DNA from: an uncultured Lachnospiraceae bacterium | GTDB taxonomy: Bacteria > Bacillota > Clostridia > Lachnospirales > Lachnospiraceae | DNA: 64,000 nt | Assembly (NCBI GenBank): GCA_934394615.1 | Contig: CAKRRJ010000002.1 | Location: forward strand, 1 to 64,000 | Direction of reading: 5' to 3' | The notes under the pieces: generated by a model | The model's input: only the letters and a program-made list of their open reading frames with translations | What the model was told of the DNA's origin: nothing | Databases searched by the model: none | Shown: piece after piece, positions 35,255 through 44,935 of the stretch | How positions within the stretch are numbered: the stretch's first letter is position 1 | How the letters are laid out: every line of letters begins with the position of its first letter | Position numbers and translations under genes: made by a program

Positions 35255-36526
35255 TTATGTGCTCTCAGACTCCGGCAAAAGCGCGATCCGCGCTCCCACG
35301 CCGGAGAGATCCCGGCTGATATCCTCGTAGCCGCGGCTGATGTGCTCATACCCGCCTACCCGGCTTTCTCCCAAAGCGCCAAGACACGCCACAGCCAGAG
35401 CAGCGCCTCCGCGAAGATCCGAAGCCTCCACAAAGGTTCCGGTAAGAACATCCCTTCCCGCAACGCGCGCGAGATTGTCTTCTATTATAATATCAGCTCC
35501 GAGTTTACGCAATTCCTTTGCCATGGAAAAACGGCTTTCAAATACCGTCTCGCGGATACAGGAAATTCCGTCCGCGCGGGCCATCACTGCCATCATAACG
35601 GACTGCATATCCGTTGGAAACTCCGGATACGGTCCGGTCCGGATTTCTGCCGCGCGCGGCCTTCCCTTCATGGTAACCCGCAGACCTCCCGGCTCCGGTA
35701 AAATCTCCGCCCCCATGGCCTTCGCAAGCTCCAGCGTCTTTCCCATATGCAGGATGGGAGCCCGCTCCAGAAGCACACTCCCGCCCGCGCTCATCACCGC
35801 GCCCAGGTAAGTCCCAGCCACAATCCGGTCACCCGGAAGGGGGAATATCGTGTCCCGTGTCACGCCCTTTCCCATGACCGAAATACAGGAAGTTCCTGCT
35901 CCACGGACTTTCACGCCAAGCTGGTTTAAAAACGCGCAGAGAATTTCAATCTCCGGTTCCCTCGCCGCGCCATGCAGAATGGTCTCCCCGCTGGCACCTG
36001 CTGCCGCCATCAGAATGTTCTCTGTCGCACCGACACTCGGATAAGAAAGACGTACCTCTCCTCCGGTAAGACCACATTTGGGAGTCCATGCCGTGATGTC
36101 TGCTCCCTCCTGGCCCACACAGGCGCCAAGGGCCCGAAGCCCGGCCAGATGCAGGTCCACCGGGCGCTTTCCAATGCGGCAGCCTCCCGGAAGACTCGTG
36201 GAAACACGCCCGCTCCTTGCGAGCAGCGGGCCAAGAAGCATCACAGAAGAACGCATCTGTCCGGCAAGGTTCTCCGGAATCTCTGTCGTTTTCAGACCCC
36301 CGGCATCCAGCACCAGACGTTCTTCCTCCACTGTGCATTTACACCCCAGAGAAGCCAAAATCCCCATCATACAGAAAACATCCTGTATTTTGGGGACATG
36401 TTCCAGTATCGTGGTTCCTTCATGAAGAAGAGATGCTGCCATCACAGGCAGCACCCCATTCTTGGAACCCTGTATTTTTATCCTGCCGTCCAGGCTGTGT
36501 GACCCTTCTATCCAAAGCACAGACAC
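35255..36526 (-). CDS. murA: UDP-GlcNAc 1-carboxyvinyltransferase MurA
   Basis: 424 residues from the GTG at 36526, chosen for the GGGAGGGG site; the frame continues upstream without one. Marks: GSKNGVLPVMAASLL, SSVMLLGPLLARSG and PGGCRIGKRPVDLH with the catalytic Cys116 that fosfomycin targets, EFPTDMQSVMMAVM and the late GGAALAVACLGA. It adds enolpyruvate from PEP to UDP-GlcNAc, the first committed step of peptidoglycan. It follows ftsW. Confidence 0.94.
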   Translation of the reverse strand: MSVLWIEGSHSLDGRIKIQGSKNGVLPVMAASLLHEGTTILEHVPKIQDVFCMMGILASLGCKCTVEEERLVLDAGGLKTTEIPENLAGQMRSSVMLLGPLLARSGRVSTSLPGGCRIGKRPVDLHLAGLRALGACVGQEGADITAWTPKCGLTGGEVRLSYPSVGATENILMAAAGASGETILHGAAREPEIEILCAFLNQLGVKVRGAGTSCISVMGKGVTRDTIFPLPGDRIVAGTYLGAVMSAGGSVLLERAPILHMGKTLELAKAMGAEILPEPGGLRVTMKGRPRAAEIRTGPYPEFPTDMQSVMMAVMARADGISCIRETVFESRFSMAKELRKLGADIIIEDNLARVAGRDVLTGTFVEASDLRGGAALAVACLGALGESRVGGYEHISRGYEDISRDLSGVGARIALLPESEST

Positions 36527-36619
36527 TCCGTGATCCCCTCCCGTACACGATCTGAAAGCCATAAGACTGCTGCAGCGCAGCATCTCCTGCCTTATCTTAT
36601 GTACGCCAGAAACCATGTG

Positions 36620-37753
36620 TTACCGTTCCAGCCGGATCCGGTTCGACACGCCGAGTACCATCCCCATCTCCATCATGAGGAATAAGACGGATGTACCGCC
36701 GTAACTGATGAATGGCAGCGTAATTCCAGTGTTCGGGATGGTGTTCGTTACTACCGCGATATTTAATATAACCTGAATCGCAATGTGTGCCATTACGCCC
36801 ACCACAATGAGCGATCCCAGAAGATCCGGGGCATTGTTCGCGATCAGCATGAAGCGGTAGATCATGAACAGAAAGATCAGAATCACCGCAACCGCGCCGA
36901 ACAGGCCAAGCTCCTCGCAGATAATTGAGAAGATCATATCGTTCTGCGCCTCCGGCACAAATCCCATCTTCTGGATACTCTCTCCGAGTCCCTTGCCAAC
37001 CAGTCCGCCGGAACCAATCGCGTACAGGCCCTGAAGCACCTGATAACCACCGTCCATCGGATATGCCTCCGGCGACAGCCATACATGGATACGGCTTAAC
37101 TGGTACGGCTTTAGCAGCTTGATCTTCTCCAGGAAGATCGCAAGCGGTCCTGCCGTTGCCACAACCAGAATGGCCGCTGCGCCGCATGCGTAGAACGGCC
37201 ACTGCTTTTTGCACGCTACAAACAGCATGACAAACGCGATTCCTACAATAATGATGCCGGAACTTAAGTTGTTCGCCGCTACGATGCCGGCAATCGGGAG
37301 TGCCATCCCCATGACCCGCGCCATATTTTTCCAGGTGTTGACACTCGATCCCATACGGGTAATGAGAACCGCCAGATAAATGATCAGCGCAATCTTTACA
37401 AACTCAGTCGGCTGGAAGCTTAAGGAACCAACACCAAGCCAGCGTTTTTTACCATTTACCTCCTTACCAACCAGGGTTACCGCGATCATCAGCACATAGG
37501 ACAGCAGGTAGGCAAGCATGGAAAGCTTCGCGTACCAGTGGTAATCCAGTTTCGAGATAAAGATGGCCAGAACCAGGCCGCCTGCCGCGATCTTGAGCTG
37601 GCGCATCATGAAATAACCGGCATCCCCGTATTTTAACTGTGCTGTGTAGGAACTGGCGCTGTAGATCATGACCAGTCCAAACACCGTCAGAAATATGATA
37701 CAGAACAGAAGGCTGTAATCATAAAACCGTTTCGGCCGGTTCTTTTTTGCCAT
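36620..37753 (-). CDS. ftsW: FtsW/SpoVE SEDS glycosyltransferase
   Basis: 377 residues, ten membrane segments. Marks: FGLVMIYSASSYTA, KKRWLGVGSLSFQPTEFVKIALIIYLA, VWLSPEAYPMDGGYQVLQGLYAIGSGGL, GLGESIQKMGFVPEAQNDMIFSIICEELG and TLPFISYGGTSVL. SEDS proteins polymerise lipid II with a partner class B PBP. Whether it serves vegetative septation or spore cortex (SpoVE) cannot be separated by sequence; the gene order favours FtsW. It is ten bases after murD. Confidence 0.92.
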   Translation of the reverse strand: MAKKNRPKRFYDYSLLFCIIFLTVFGLVMIYSASSYTAQLKYGDAGYFMMRQLKIAAGGLVLAIFISKLDYHWYAKLSMLAYLLSYVLMIAVTLVGKEVNGKKRWLGVGSLSFQPTEFVKIALIIYLAVLITRMGSSVNTWKNMARVMGMALPIAGIVAANNLSSGIIIVGIAFVMLFVACKKQWPFYACGAAAILVVATAGPLAIFLEKIKLLKPYQLSRIHVWLSPEAYPMDGGYQVLQGLYAIGSGGLVGKGLGESIQKMGFVPEAQNDMIFSIICEELGLFGAVAVILIFLFMIYRFMLIANNAPDLLGSLIVVGVMAHIAIQVILNIAVVTNTIPNTGITLPFISYGGTSVLFLMMEMGMVLGVSNRIRLER

Positions 37754-37763
37754 TGCGTTCCTC

Positions 37764-39119
37764 CTACAGGTTTCTTACACATTCTTTGAAAATCTCGCCG
37801 CGCTGCTCGTAGTTGTCAAACATCCCCCAGCTCGCGCAGGCAGGGGATAACAGGACATTATCTCCCGCATTGGCATAAGCCGCGCAGACACGCACTGCCT
37901 CTGCCATATCTTCCGCATACATGATATCGGTAAAACCGTGGCTTCTCGCGCACTCCGCGATCTTGTCGCGGGTCTGGCCGATCAGTACCAGATACTTGAC
38001 CTTGCCGCCGAACTCCTCGATCCATTCATCGTACTCGCTGTGCTTGTCGTAGCCGCCTGCAATGAGTACGGTCGGGCCCGGCATCGCGCGGATTGCCTGG
38101 ATGGCCGCATCCGGGTTCGTTCCCTTGGAATCGTTGTAGTAACGGACTCCGGAACGCTCCAGCACAAACTCAATGCGGTGCTCTACTGCCTTGAATTCCT
38201 TGACTGCCTTGCGAATCAGATCCATCGGCACGCCCATGCGGATGCTCATGGCTACAGCCGCCATCACATTCTCGTGGTTATGCTTGCCAAGAAGCTGCAT
38301 ATCCGTCTTTACATTTAAGACTTCTTCTTTCTTGCCGTCGTGGGCATAGATCATCATATCGCCGTCTAAGTACATGCCCTCTTTTAAAGTCTGGGTGCTG
38401 GAGAAGAAAAATACCTTTGGCTTTAAGTCCTTCTTCTCGCCGAACTCGCGCAGTACCTTGTCGTCGTAGTTTAAGACGATGCAGTCATCCTCTGTCTGGT
38501 TGACCGCAACGCGCTCCTTGACTTCAATGTAGTTTTCCATGGTTCCATGGCGGTTTAAGTGATCCGGGGTAATGTTCAGGATCGCGCTGATATTCGGATG
38601 GAAATCCATAATGGTCTCAAGCTGGAAGCTGGAAACCTCTGCCACCGTCACGGATTTTTCTGTGGTATCCAGAGCTACATCCGTATATGGGATACCGATA
38701 TTTCCTACCACAAACACCTCATCGAAGAACTTCTTCATGATCTCGCCAGTCAGTGCGGTCGTGGTGGTTTTTCCGTTGGTTCCGGTAATGGCGATCAGCT
38801 TGCCTTTTGCCACATGGTACGCCAGCTGGATCTCACTCCAGATCGGAATCTTTGCCTCGTCGAGCACCGGTACAAAAGGAGCGTCCAGCGGAATGCCAGG
38901 GCTGATGATGGAAAGCTCCACCCCAAGAAGATCCGGTCTTGTCAGTTCTCCCAGCACAACGGTAACTTTTGCGTCCTCCTCGAAATTTTCCTTGATCTTC
39001 TCCGGATCCAGCTTGTCGTTGCCGTCGTAAAGAACGACCTCACCACCCATGGAAAGAAGAAGCTTCGCTGCCGCGATACCGCTTTTTCCGGTACCTGCCA
39101 CTAATACTTTCTGACTCAT
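37764..39119 (-). CDS. murD: UDP-MurNAc-L-alanine:D-glutamate ligase
   Basis: 451 residues from the ATG at 39119 with GGAGG. Marks: VAGTGKSGIAAAKLLL, the ATP site GTNGKTTTTALTGEI, NITPDHLNRHGTMENY, YNDSKGTNPDA and LIAGGYDK. It adds D-Glu to UDP-MurNAc-L-Ala in the cytoplasm. It lies 55 bases after mraY. murC, murE, murF and murG are not in this cluster. Confidence 0.96.
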   Translation of the reverse strand: MSQKVLVAGTGKSGIAAAKLLLSMGGEVVLYDGNDKLDPEKIKENFEEDAKVTVVLGELTRPDLLGVELSIISPGIPLDAPFVPVLDEAKIPIWSEIQLAYHVAKGKLIAITGTNGKTTTTALTGEIMKKFFDEVFVVGNIGIPYTDVALDTTEKSVTVAEVSSFQLETIMDFHPNISAILNITPDHLNRHGTMENYIEVKERVAVNQTEDDCIVLNYDDKVLREFGEKKDLKPKVFFFSSTQTLKEGMYLDGDMMIYAHDGKKEEVLNVKTDMQLLGKHNHENVMAAVAMSIRMGVPMDLIRKAVKEFKAVEHRIEFVLERSGVRYYNDSKGTNPDAAIQAIRAMPGPTVLIAGGYDKHSEYDEWIEEFGGKVKYLVLIGQTRDKIAECARSHGFTDIMYAEDMAEAVRVCAAYANAGDNVLLSPACASWGMFDNYEQRGEIFKECVRNL

Positions 39120-39174
39120 CTGATATACCTCCTGTCCTTTGCTGCCTGCCCGCGCGGGCTTTGGCTCTTTTCTA

Positions 39175-40143
39175 TCACAATCCCAGATATGCCACCAGGC
39201 AGAGGATTGCGGTGACAATGGAAAATACTGCTACAACCCTGGTCTCAGACCAGCCGCCCAGCTCAAAATGATGATGGATCGGCGCCATGCGGAAAATCCG
39301 CTTGCCATGTGTTGCCTTAAAATAAGATACCTGCATGATGACCGACAGCACCTCCACCAGATAGATCAAACCAATGAGCGGGATGAATAACGGGATCTGC
39401 ATCATAAACGCGCTGGCTGCCACAAAACCGCCCAGTGCCAGGGAACCGGTGTCACCCATAAACACTTTTGCCGGGTATACGTTAAACAGCAAAAATCCAA
39501 GCAGACTTCCGACAACCGCTCCGGTGATCGGGCTGATGCCGCTGTTCTCCCCGATGGAAATGATGGTTAAAAACGTAGCGACCAGAATGGTCACACTGGT
39601 GCACAGGCCATCCAGTCCGTCGGTAAAGTTCACGCCGTTGTCGGTTCCAAGTACCACAAAGAACACAAACGGAATGAACAGAAATCCAAGATCCAGATAA
39701 ATTCCGTGCACAAAACCGCCGGTAAACGGAACCAGCATAGAAGTTCCAACCTCACCGGAACACACCAGATAGTATACAAAAATGCCGGTGATGATAAACT
39801 GGCCGATGAGCTTCTGAACCGGGTTTAAGCCCTCCGAACGCTTCATGACGATTTTGATGTAGTCATCCAGAAATCCAATAACGCCAAAGCCCACGGTCAT
39901 AAAAAGCACCGGAATGATGCGCGGGTAATCGCGGATATATAACAGGGATGTGATGACAACCGCTGTTAAAAATGCCAGTCCGCCCATGGTCGGAGTTCCC
40001 TGCTTTTTCAGGTGTGCCTGAGGACCGTCCTCGCGGACCTGCTGTCCGAATTTCAGCTTATGCAGAAACGGGATCACGATCGGACAGAGGATCGCGCTGA
40101 CTGCAAATGCGATGATGATCGCAAGTATGGTTTCATTAATCAT
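39175..40143 (-). CDS. mraY: Phospho-MurNAc-pentapeptide transferase
   Basis: 322 residues, ten membrane segments. Marks: FGQQVREDGPQAHLKKQGTPTMGGL, GFLDDYIKI, NFTDGLDGLCTSVT, FMGDTGSLALGGF and APIHHHFELGGWSETRVV. It makes lipid I from UDP-MurNAc-pentapeptide and undecaprenyl phosphate. Standard place in the division cluster. Confidence 0.96.
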   Translation of the reverse strand: MINETILAIIIAFAVSAILCPIVIPFLHKLKFGQQVREDGPQAHLKKQGTPTMGGLAFLTAVVITSLLYIRDYPRIIPVLFMTVGFGVIGFLDDYIKIVMKRSEGLNPVQKLIGQFIITGIFVYYLVCSGEVGTSMLVPFTGGFVHGIYLDLGFLFIPFVFFVVLGTDNGVNFTDGLDGLCTSVTILVATFLTIISIGENSGISPITGAVVGSLLGFLLFNVYPAKVFMGDTGSLALGGFVAASAFMMQIPLFIPLIGLIYLVEVLSVIMQVSYFKATHGKRIFRMAPIHHHFELGGWSETRVVAVFSIVTAILCLVAYLGL

Positions 40144-40243
40144 GATACTCTCCTAATTTCCTATGTAGTTTTCATCTCCTAAGTATACGTCTTTTCCATT
40201 TTCTTTGCAAGGCTGTTTGCGCCAAAGTTTTCAGGCATCCGTC

Positions 40244-41965
40244 TCAGGAGGCTTTCCGGATTCCAAGATAGGGCAGGATATTCTGAAAAATATCCGCGAT
40301 CACCGGGGCCGCAATGGTGCCTCCATAGTAGATTCCCTGCGGCTCATCGATGGTGATGAGCGCAATAACCTGCGGGTCGTCTGCCGGGGCAAACCCGACA
40401 AAGGAAGAGATATAGCGTTTCAGGCTCCGCGGCAGTTTTTCCGAAGTTGCCGTCTTCCCTCCGATGCGAAAACCCGCTACCGCCGCTTTCTTTCCGCTTC
40501 CCTCTGCCACAACCTGCTCTAAGACATACCGCATGGTCCTGCTCGTCTCCTCCGAGAGGATCTGCCTGCCCTGCGAATACGAAAAGCGGTGGACAAAACT
40601 TCCATCCGAACCCACCGCCTTCACCCCGAAATGCGGGGTTATGCGGTGCCCGCCGTTTACAATGGATGCAGCCGTGGTAATGAGCTGGATCGGGGTGATC
40701 TGAAAGGACTGCCCGAATGAAACGGTCGCAAGCTCCACCAGCCCCATATTTTCTTTTTTGTGCATAATCGTGCCCGCCTCGCCGGGCAGGTCGATGCCGG
40801 TCTTTTTCCGCAGGCCGAACTGGTCAAAATACTGGCAGTAACGGTCAATGCCAAGCCGCTGCCCCACATCAATAAAGACCGGATTGCAGGAGTTCATGGC
40901 ACCCTGCAAAAAAGTCTCCCCGCCATGCCCGCCAACCTTATGACAGCGGATCTTCCGATCCTCCACCACACGAAAACCCGGGCAGGAAAACTGGTCCGTC
41001 AGGGAAACCACACCTGCCTCCAGGCCTGCCGCCGCCGTAATGATCTTAAACGTGGAGCCCGGCTCATAGGTGTCGTTGATGGCCGGATTTCTCCACATCT
41101 GGTCGAGCAGATTCTTCTTTTCTTTTGCGGAGAGTCCCGCGGTCTCCTCTGTGTTTAATGTGAACGGATCGTTGAGATTAAATTCCGGCACATTCGCCAT
41201 TGCCAGTATTTCCCCATTTTGCGGATCCATGATGATCACAGACACTTTTTTTGCGCCTTTGCGCTCCATAGTCTCTGTGGCCGCCTGCTCCGCGTAACGC
41301 TGGATATTTACATCCAGACTCACATACAGATCCGCGCCAGCCACCGGCTCTATGCGCTCCTCAAACGCGTTTTCCAGCTCCACGCCAGCGGCATCCGTCA
41401 TGGTCAGAATGGTTCCGTTGGTTCCTTTTAATACCGATTCGTACGAGACCTCAAGGCCAATGATGCCCTGATTGTCACCTCCGGTAAATCCGAGCACCTT
41501 CGATGCCAGACTGTCAAACGGATAATAGCGCTTGTGATCTTCATCTACCTTGACGCCTGCCAGGTGCATTTCGCGGATACGGTCTCCCACCGCTTTGTCC
41601 ACATTGGTGCGGATGATCTCGCGGGAGCTGCGCTTTTCCACTTTTTTGCGTACCGGTTCCTCCTCCATCTCCAGCGTTTCGCATAAGGTACGGATTACCT
41701 GCTCCGCGTCCCTGATCTGGTTATGGATCACGGAGATGGTGCAGACTGTGCGGTTCGCGGCGATTACCGTGCCGTTTCGGTCCAGGATCCTCCCTCTTGC
41801 CGCCTTGATGACACGTTCCCGCTGATGCAGGTCCTCTGCCATCTCGCTGTAGTGGTCTGCCCGGTATACCATAAGAAATACAAGCCGCCCCGTCAACCCT
41901 GCCATGCAAAGGCACAGCAGGAAAAACAGGACGGCTATCCGTCTCCGGTGATGAGTCAGGATCAT
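40244..41965 (-). CDS. Class B penicillin-binding protein (SpoVD/FtsI type)
   Basis: 573 residues from the ATG at 41965, which has AAGGAG six bases before it; the ATG at 41980 has none. One membrane helix (about 10-32), a dimerisation domain (RGRILDRNGTVIA), and a transpeptidase with the active serine in EPGSTFKI and SCN in MNSCNPVF. The third motif reads GGKTATS: KTA where KTG or KSG is expected. No PASTA domain is present. It is the second of two class B PBPs in tandem, so one may serve division and one sporulation. Confidence 0.9.
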   Translation of the reverse strand: MILTHHRRRIAVLFFLLCLCMAGLTGRLVFLMVYRADHYSEMAEDLHQRERVIKAARGRILDRNGTVIAANRTVCTISVIHNQIRDAEQVIRTLCETLEMEEEPVRKKVEKRSSREIIRTNVDKAVGDRIREMHLAGVKVDEDHKRYYPFDSLASKVLGFTGGDNQGIIGLEVSYESVLKGTNGTILTMTDAAGVELENAFEERIEPVAGADLYVSLDVNIQRYAEQAATETMERKGAKKVSVIIMDPQNGEILAMANVPEFNLNDPFTLNTEETAGLSAKEKKNLLDQMWRNPAINDTYEPGSTFKIITAAAGLEAGVVSLTDQFSCPGFRVVEDRKIRCHKVGGHGGETFLQGAMNSCNPVFIDVGQRLGIDRYCQYFDQFGLRKKTGIDLPGEAGTIMHKKENMGLVELATVSFGQSFQITPIQLITTAASIVNGGHRITPHFGVKAVGSDGSFVHRFSYSQGRQILSEETSRTMRYVLEQVVAEGSGKKAAVAGFRIGGKTATSEKLPRSLKRYISSFVGFAPADDPQVIALITIDEPQGIYYGGTIAAPVIADIFQNILPYLGIRKAS

Positions 41966-42059
41966 CGCCGACTCCTTCATGCACTCATTATTCTATTATA
42001 TGAAGTCTTGCCGTGATTCAGTACCGCGAAGAATCACGGCTGCGGTTACGGTTCCCGGC

Positions 42060-44441
42060 TCAGTTCTGACTGTCTGCTGATGTCGTACTCATAGTCTCGC
42101 GCTCGTTTTCCACCGCCTGGCTTCCCGCTCCGTCCTGCGTTTCCTCTCCGGTTTCTGTACTTCCGGTTTCCGCATTTCCGTTTTCTGTGCTTTCAGCGGC
42201 GGCCTGACTCTCGGAAGCCGTTGTCTCAGGAAGCGTCTGTGCAGGAGGCACATAGGCACTGGTAGTTTCCTGGCTTCCATCGTCCTGCGTGCTCTCCGGA
42301 ACATCCTCCGGCAAATCAGAATCTGCGCCCGGTTCCACATACTCCTCAGTCTCGTATACCTTTGTCTCCGGTACCGGCTCCGCTGCTGTTCCGGTATTAT
42401 CAGTAATGCCTTCTTCCTCCGGAAGCTGTGCTGCAGCCTCATTCTGCTGTGCCTCAAAGTCTACCGTCGGGAATACATTCAGGTACGGCAGGATATCGCC
42501 CATAATCTTGGAGAATACACCACTTGCGTAGGTACTGTGCGGCTGATCCTCCACATGCGGGGTATCGATGATGACGTATACCAGAACCTGCGGGTCATGC
42601 GCCGGCGCAAAACCGCAGAATGACAGGAGATAATTCTTGGCGGAACGCGGAATTTTCTCCGCTGTACCTGTCTTTCCAGCGATCTCGTACCCCTCTACTG
42701 CAGCTGCCTTACCAGTTCCTTCCGTAACCGTGCGGAACAGCGCGTCCTTGATAAAGCTGCTGGTGGACTCAGAAACCGTCTCTCGCACCAGTTTCGGCTT
42801 TACTTCTTTTACAATGGATCCCTGCTCATTCATGATCTGCTTTACCACATGCGGCTCGTAATAGGAACCACCGTTGATCACGGAACAGTATGCTGCCGCC
42901 ATCTGGATCATGGAACAGTTGTAGTTCTGGCCAAACGAGTTGGTCGCCAGGTCCGCGGAGTTCATCTCGGACGCGCTTCTTACCAGGCCCTTTGCGTCGG
43001 CCTCACCTGGCAGGTCGATTCCGGTCTTCTGGCCAAATCCAAATGACTCCATGTAGCGGGTAAACGTGGTTGCTCCGGTCTTTGCCGCAATCTGCATCAT
43101 GGCATCGTTACAGGAAACCATAAGCGCTTCCGCCACCGTCAGCATGCCATGGCCACCCTTTCGGAATGCCGTACACTTGATCTGGTGTCCTGCCACCTCC
43201 TGGTAGCCGTCACAGTAGAACGTATCGTTCGGGGAAATAATGCCCTCCTCAAGCGCCGCTGCTACCGTAAAGATCTTGGACGGAGAACCCGGCTCGTAAG
43301 TATCGCTGATGTCGTAATTTCGCCATTTCTGGTTCCATGCCACCTGGAGTCCGTAAGAACGGATCTCATCGGCAGAGTAATGCTCCGGAACCTGATCCAT
43401 GGTGATGGTGCTTCCGTCAGTCTTTTTATGCTGGCGGTTATAAGTCTGCATGGCTTCTTTCAGTCCAAGCTGGCGGATTTCCTCCTCACTGTAGCTGTCG
43501 GACGCGCTTCGCGGATTGTTTAAGTCGAACATGCTGTCGTTCGCCATAGCCAGGACTTCGCCGTTATTCGGATTCATAACGACCACACCCACATGCTCCG
43601 ATCCTGGATCTGCCTGCCATTCATTGATGCGCTTCTCTACCGCATTCTGAATGTTGACATCGATCGTGGATACCACGGTATTTCCATTCTGCGCCGGTTT
43701 GATGACACGCTCCAGATTGGAATCATCGTTCAGATAACCGTATTCTCTTCCGTTTGTTCCAACCAGGGAGTCGTTGTACGACTGCTCAATGCCGCCGTTT
43801 CCGGTACCGCCGTCACTCGTCGCAAAGCCAATCACATTGCAGGCAAGGGAATTGTACGGGTAGATCCGCTTAAACTCATCCTCAAACCAGATGCCCTTTA
43901 CCCGGGCTTTGGAATCTGCCTTGGCATTTGCCTTGTTTGTGTCAGACTGGTACTGCTCAAATGCCTCTTTCTGATCGTAGGAAAGCTGCCTTGCGTAGCG
44001 CAGGTAAGCCTTTCCGGAATTATCCCGGATCAGATTTCTCATCTCGCCATCATCGTAACCAAACACTGTGACCAGCGCGGTAACGGTGGCGTCGAGGTAA
44101 TCATCCTCCGCCGACATGATCTGCTTCGGATCGATGATCAGGTTATAAACCTTCTCCGTGGTTGCCAGATAGGTACCGTTTCGGTCCACGATATCGCCGC
44201 GCCGGTATGGGAGCACACGGCTGTCGTACTGCTGCTGGGACAGCACAATCTGGTTGTAGCTGTCCTGCTTTGTGCTGATGATGTGATACAACACATAGAT
44301 TAACGCAAACAAAGCCAGCGTAATCACGATGACCGTAACCGCCAGCTTTTCCTGCATATATCTCGTGAAGACCCGGCGCGCGCCGGATCTTCGTTTTCCC
44401 CCCATCCGCGAATCCTGATTAGTGTTTTGGGATGTCCTCAT
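42060..44441 (-). CDS. Class B penicillin-binding protein with acidic tail
   Basis: 793 residues. One membrane helix (about 33-55), dimerisation domain (RRGDIVDRNGTYLATTEKVYNL), transpeptidase motifs SPSK, SCN and KTGT. After about residue 650 comes a roughly 130-residue tail of Glu, Thr, Ser and Pro (for example EETQDGAGSQ) with no domain, probably disordered and outside the cell. It overlaps the end of the FtsL-like gene by 23 bases. It is the likely FtsI/PBP2B partner of FtsL, FtsQ and FtsW. Confidence 0.92.
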   Translation of the reverse strand: MRTSQNTNQDSRMGGKRRSGARRVFTRYMQEKLAVTVIVITLALFALIYVLYHIISTKQDSYNQIVLSQQQYDSRVLPYRRGDIVDRNGTYLATTEKVYNLIIDPKQIMSAEDDYLDATVTALVTVFGYDDGEMRNLIRDNSGKAYLRYARQLSYDQKEAFEQYQSDTNKANAKADSKARVKGIWFEDEFKRIYPYNSLACNVIGFATSDGGTGNGGIEQSYNDSLVGTNGREYGYLNDDSNLERVIKPAQNGNTVVSTIDVNIQNAVEKRINEWQADPGSEHVGVVVMNPNNGEVLAMANDSMFDLNNPRSASDSYSEEEIRQLGLKEAMQTYNRQHKKTDGSTITMDQVPEHYSADEIRSYGLQVAWNQKWRNYDISDTYEPGSPSKIFTVAAALEEGIISPNDTFYCDGYQEVAGHQIKCTAFRKGGHGMLTVAEALMVSCNDAMMQIAAKTGATTFTRYMESFGFGQKTGIDLPGEADAKGLVRSASEMNSADLATNSFGQNYNCSMIQMAAAYCSVINGGSYYEPHVVKQIMNEQGSIVKEVKPKLVRETVSESTSSFIKDALFRTVTEGTGKAAAVEGYEIAGKTGTAEKIPRSAKNYLLSFCGFAPAHDPQVLVYVIIDTPHVEDQPHSTYASGVFSKIMGDILPYLNVFPTVDFEAQQNEAAAQLPEEEGITDNTGTAAEPVPETKVYETEEYVEPGADSDLPEDVPESTQDDGSQETTSAYVPPAQTLPETTASESQAAAESTENGNAETGSTETGEETQDGAGSQAVENERETMSTTSADSQN

Positions 44442-44892
44442 ATTGTCTTACATACTCGCTTTCCGTTTTATCATATAATAATACCTGATTACGGTTGGCA
44501 TATACCATGCCAAGTTCTTCTGTAGCCACTTTGTAGATGTGGTCCAGATCCATATCGGTGTTGATGCGTGTCTGAAGCGCGTCGTTTTCGGATTTTAACT
44601 GCTCCAGCTCTTTTTCCAGGCCCTCAATATTGTGGATCTTTGCAGTCATGGAAGACTGCACATGCAGATAACCGACACAGATATACAGCGCACAGACCGC
44701 TGCTACCGTCAGCATGATGACATACGGCAGGTCCATCTGAAGTGTCCTTGCCTGATTTCTTCTGGCAGTATGGCTTATTTTCTGCTGGTACTGTACAGTT
44801 CTCTGTTCTCTCTGTTTTCTTTCTGCCGCCAGATTTCTGGCCGCAGAACCATACATATACTCTTGTGTCATTCCCGGTCTGCGTGAAGCCAT
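44419..44892 (-). CDS. ftsL: FtsL-like division protein
   Basis: 157 residues from the ATG at 44892, spaced seven bases from GGGAGGA. A basic, Gln/Arg-rich cytoplasmic part (1-55), one membrane helix (LPYVIMLTVAAVCALYICVGYL), then a heptad coiled coil (IEGLEKELEQLKSENDALQ) and a short C-terminal part. The layout and the place between rsmH and the PBP gene match FtsL/DivIC; sequence identity in this family is weak, so the name rests on context. Confidence 0.82.
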   Translation of the reverse strand: MASRRPGMTQEYMYGSAARNLAAERKQREQRTVQYQQKISHTARRNQARTLQMDLPYVIMLTVAAVCALYICVGYLHVQSSMTAKIHNIEGLEKELEQLKSENDALQTRINTDMDLDHIYKVATEELGMVYANRNQVLLYDKTESEYVRQYEDIPKH

Positions 44893-44935
44893 ACCCATTC
44901 CTCCCTTACTTTCTTTTGTAATTCTGATTTTATGA

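Noticed and set aside
41966-41980. Five extra residues at the start of the second PBP
   Set aside because: The upstream ATG lacks a ribosome site, and its own first codons form the AAGGAG used by the ATG at 41965.
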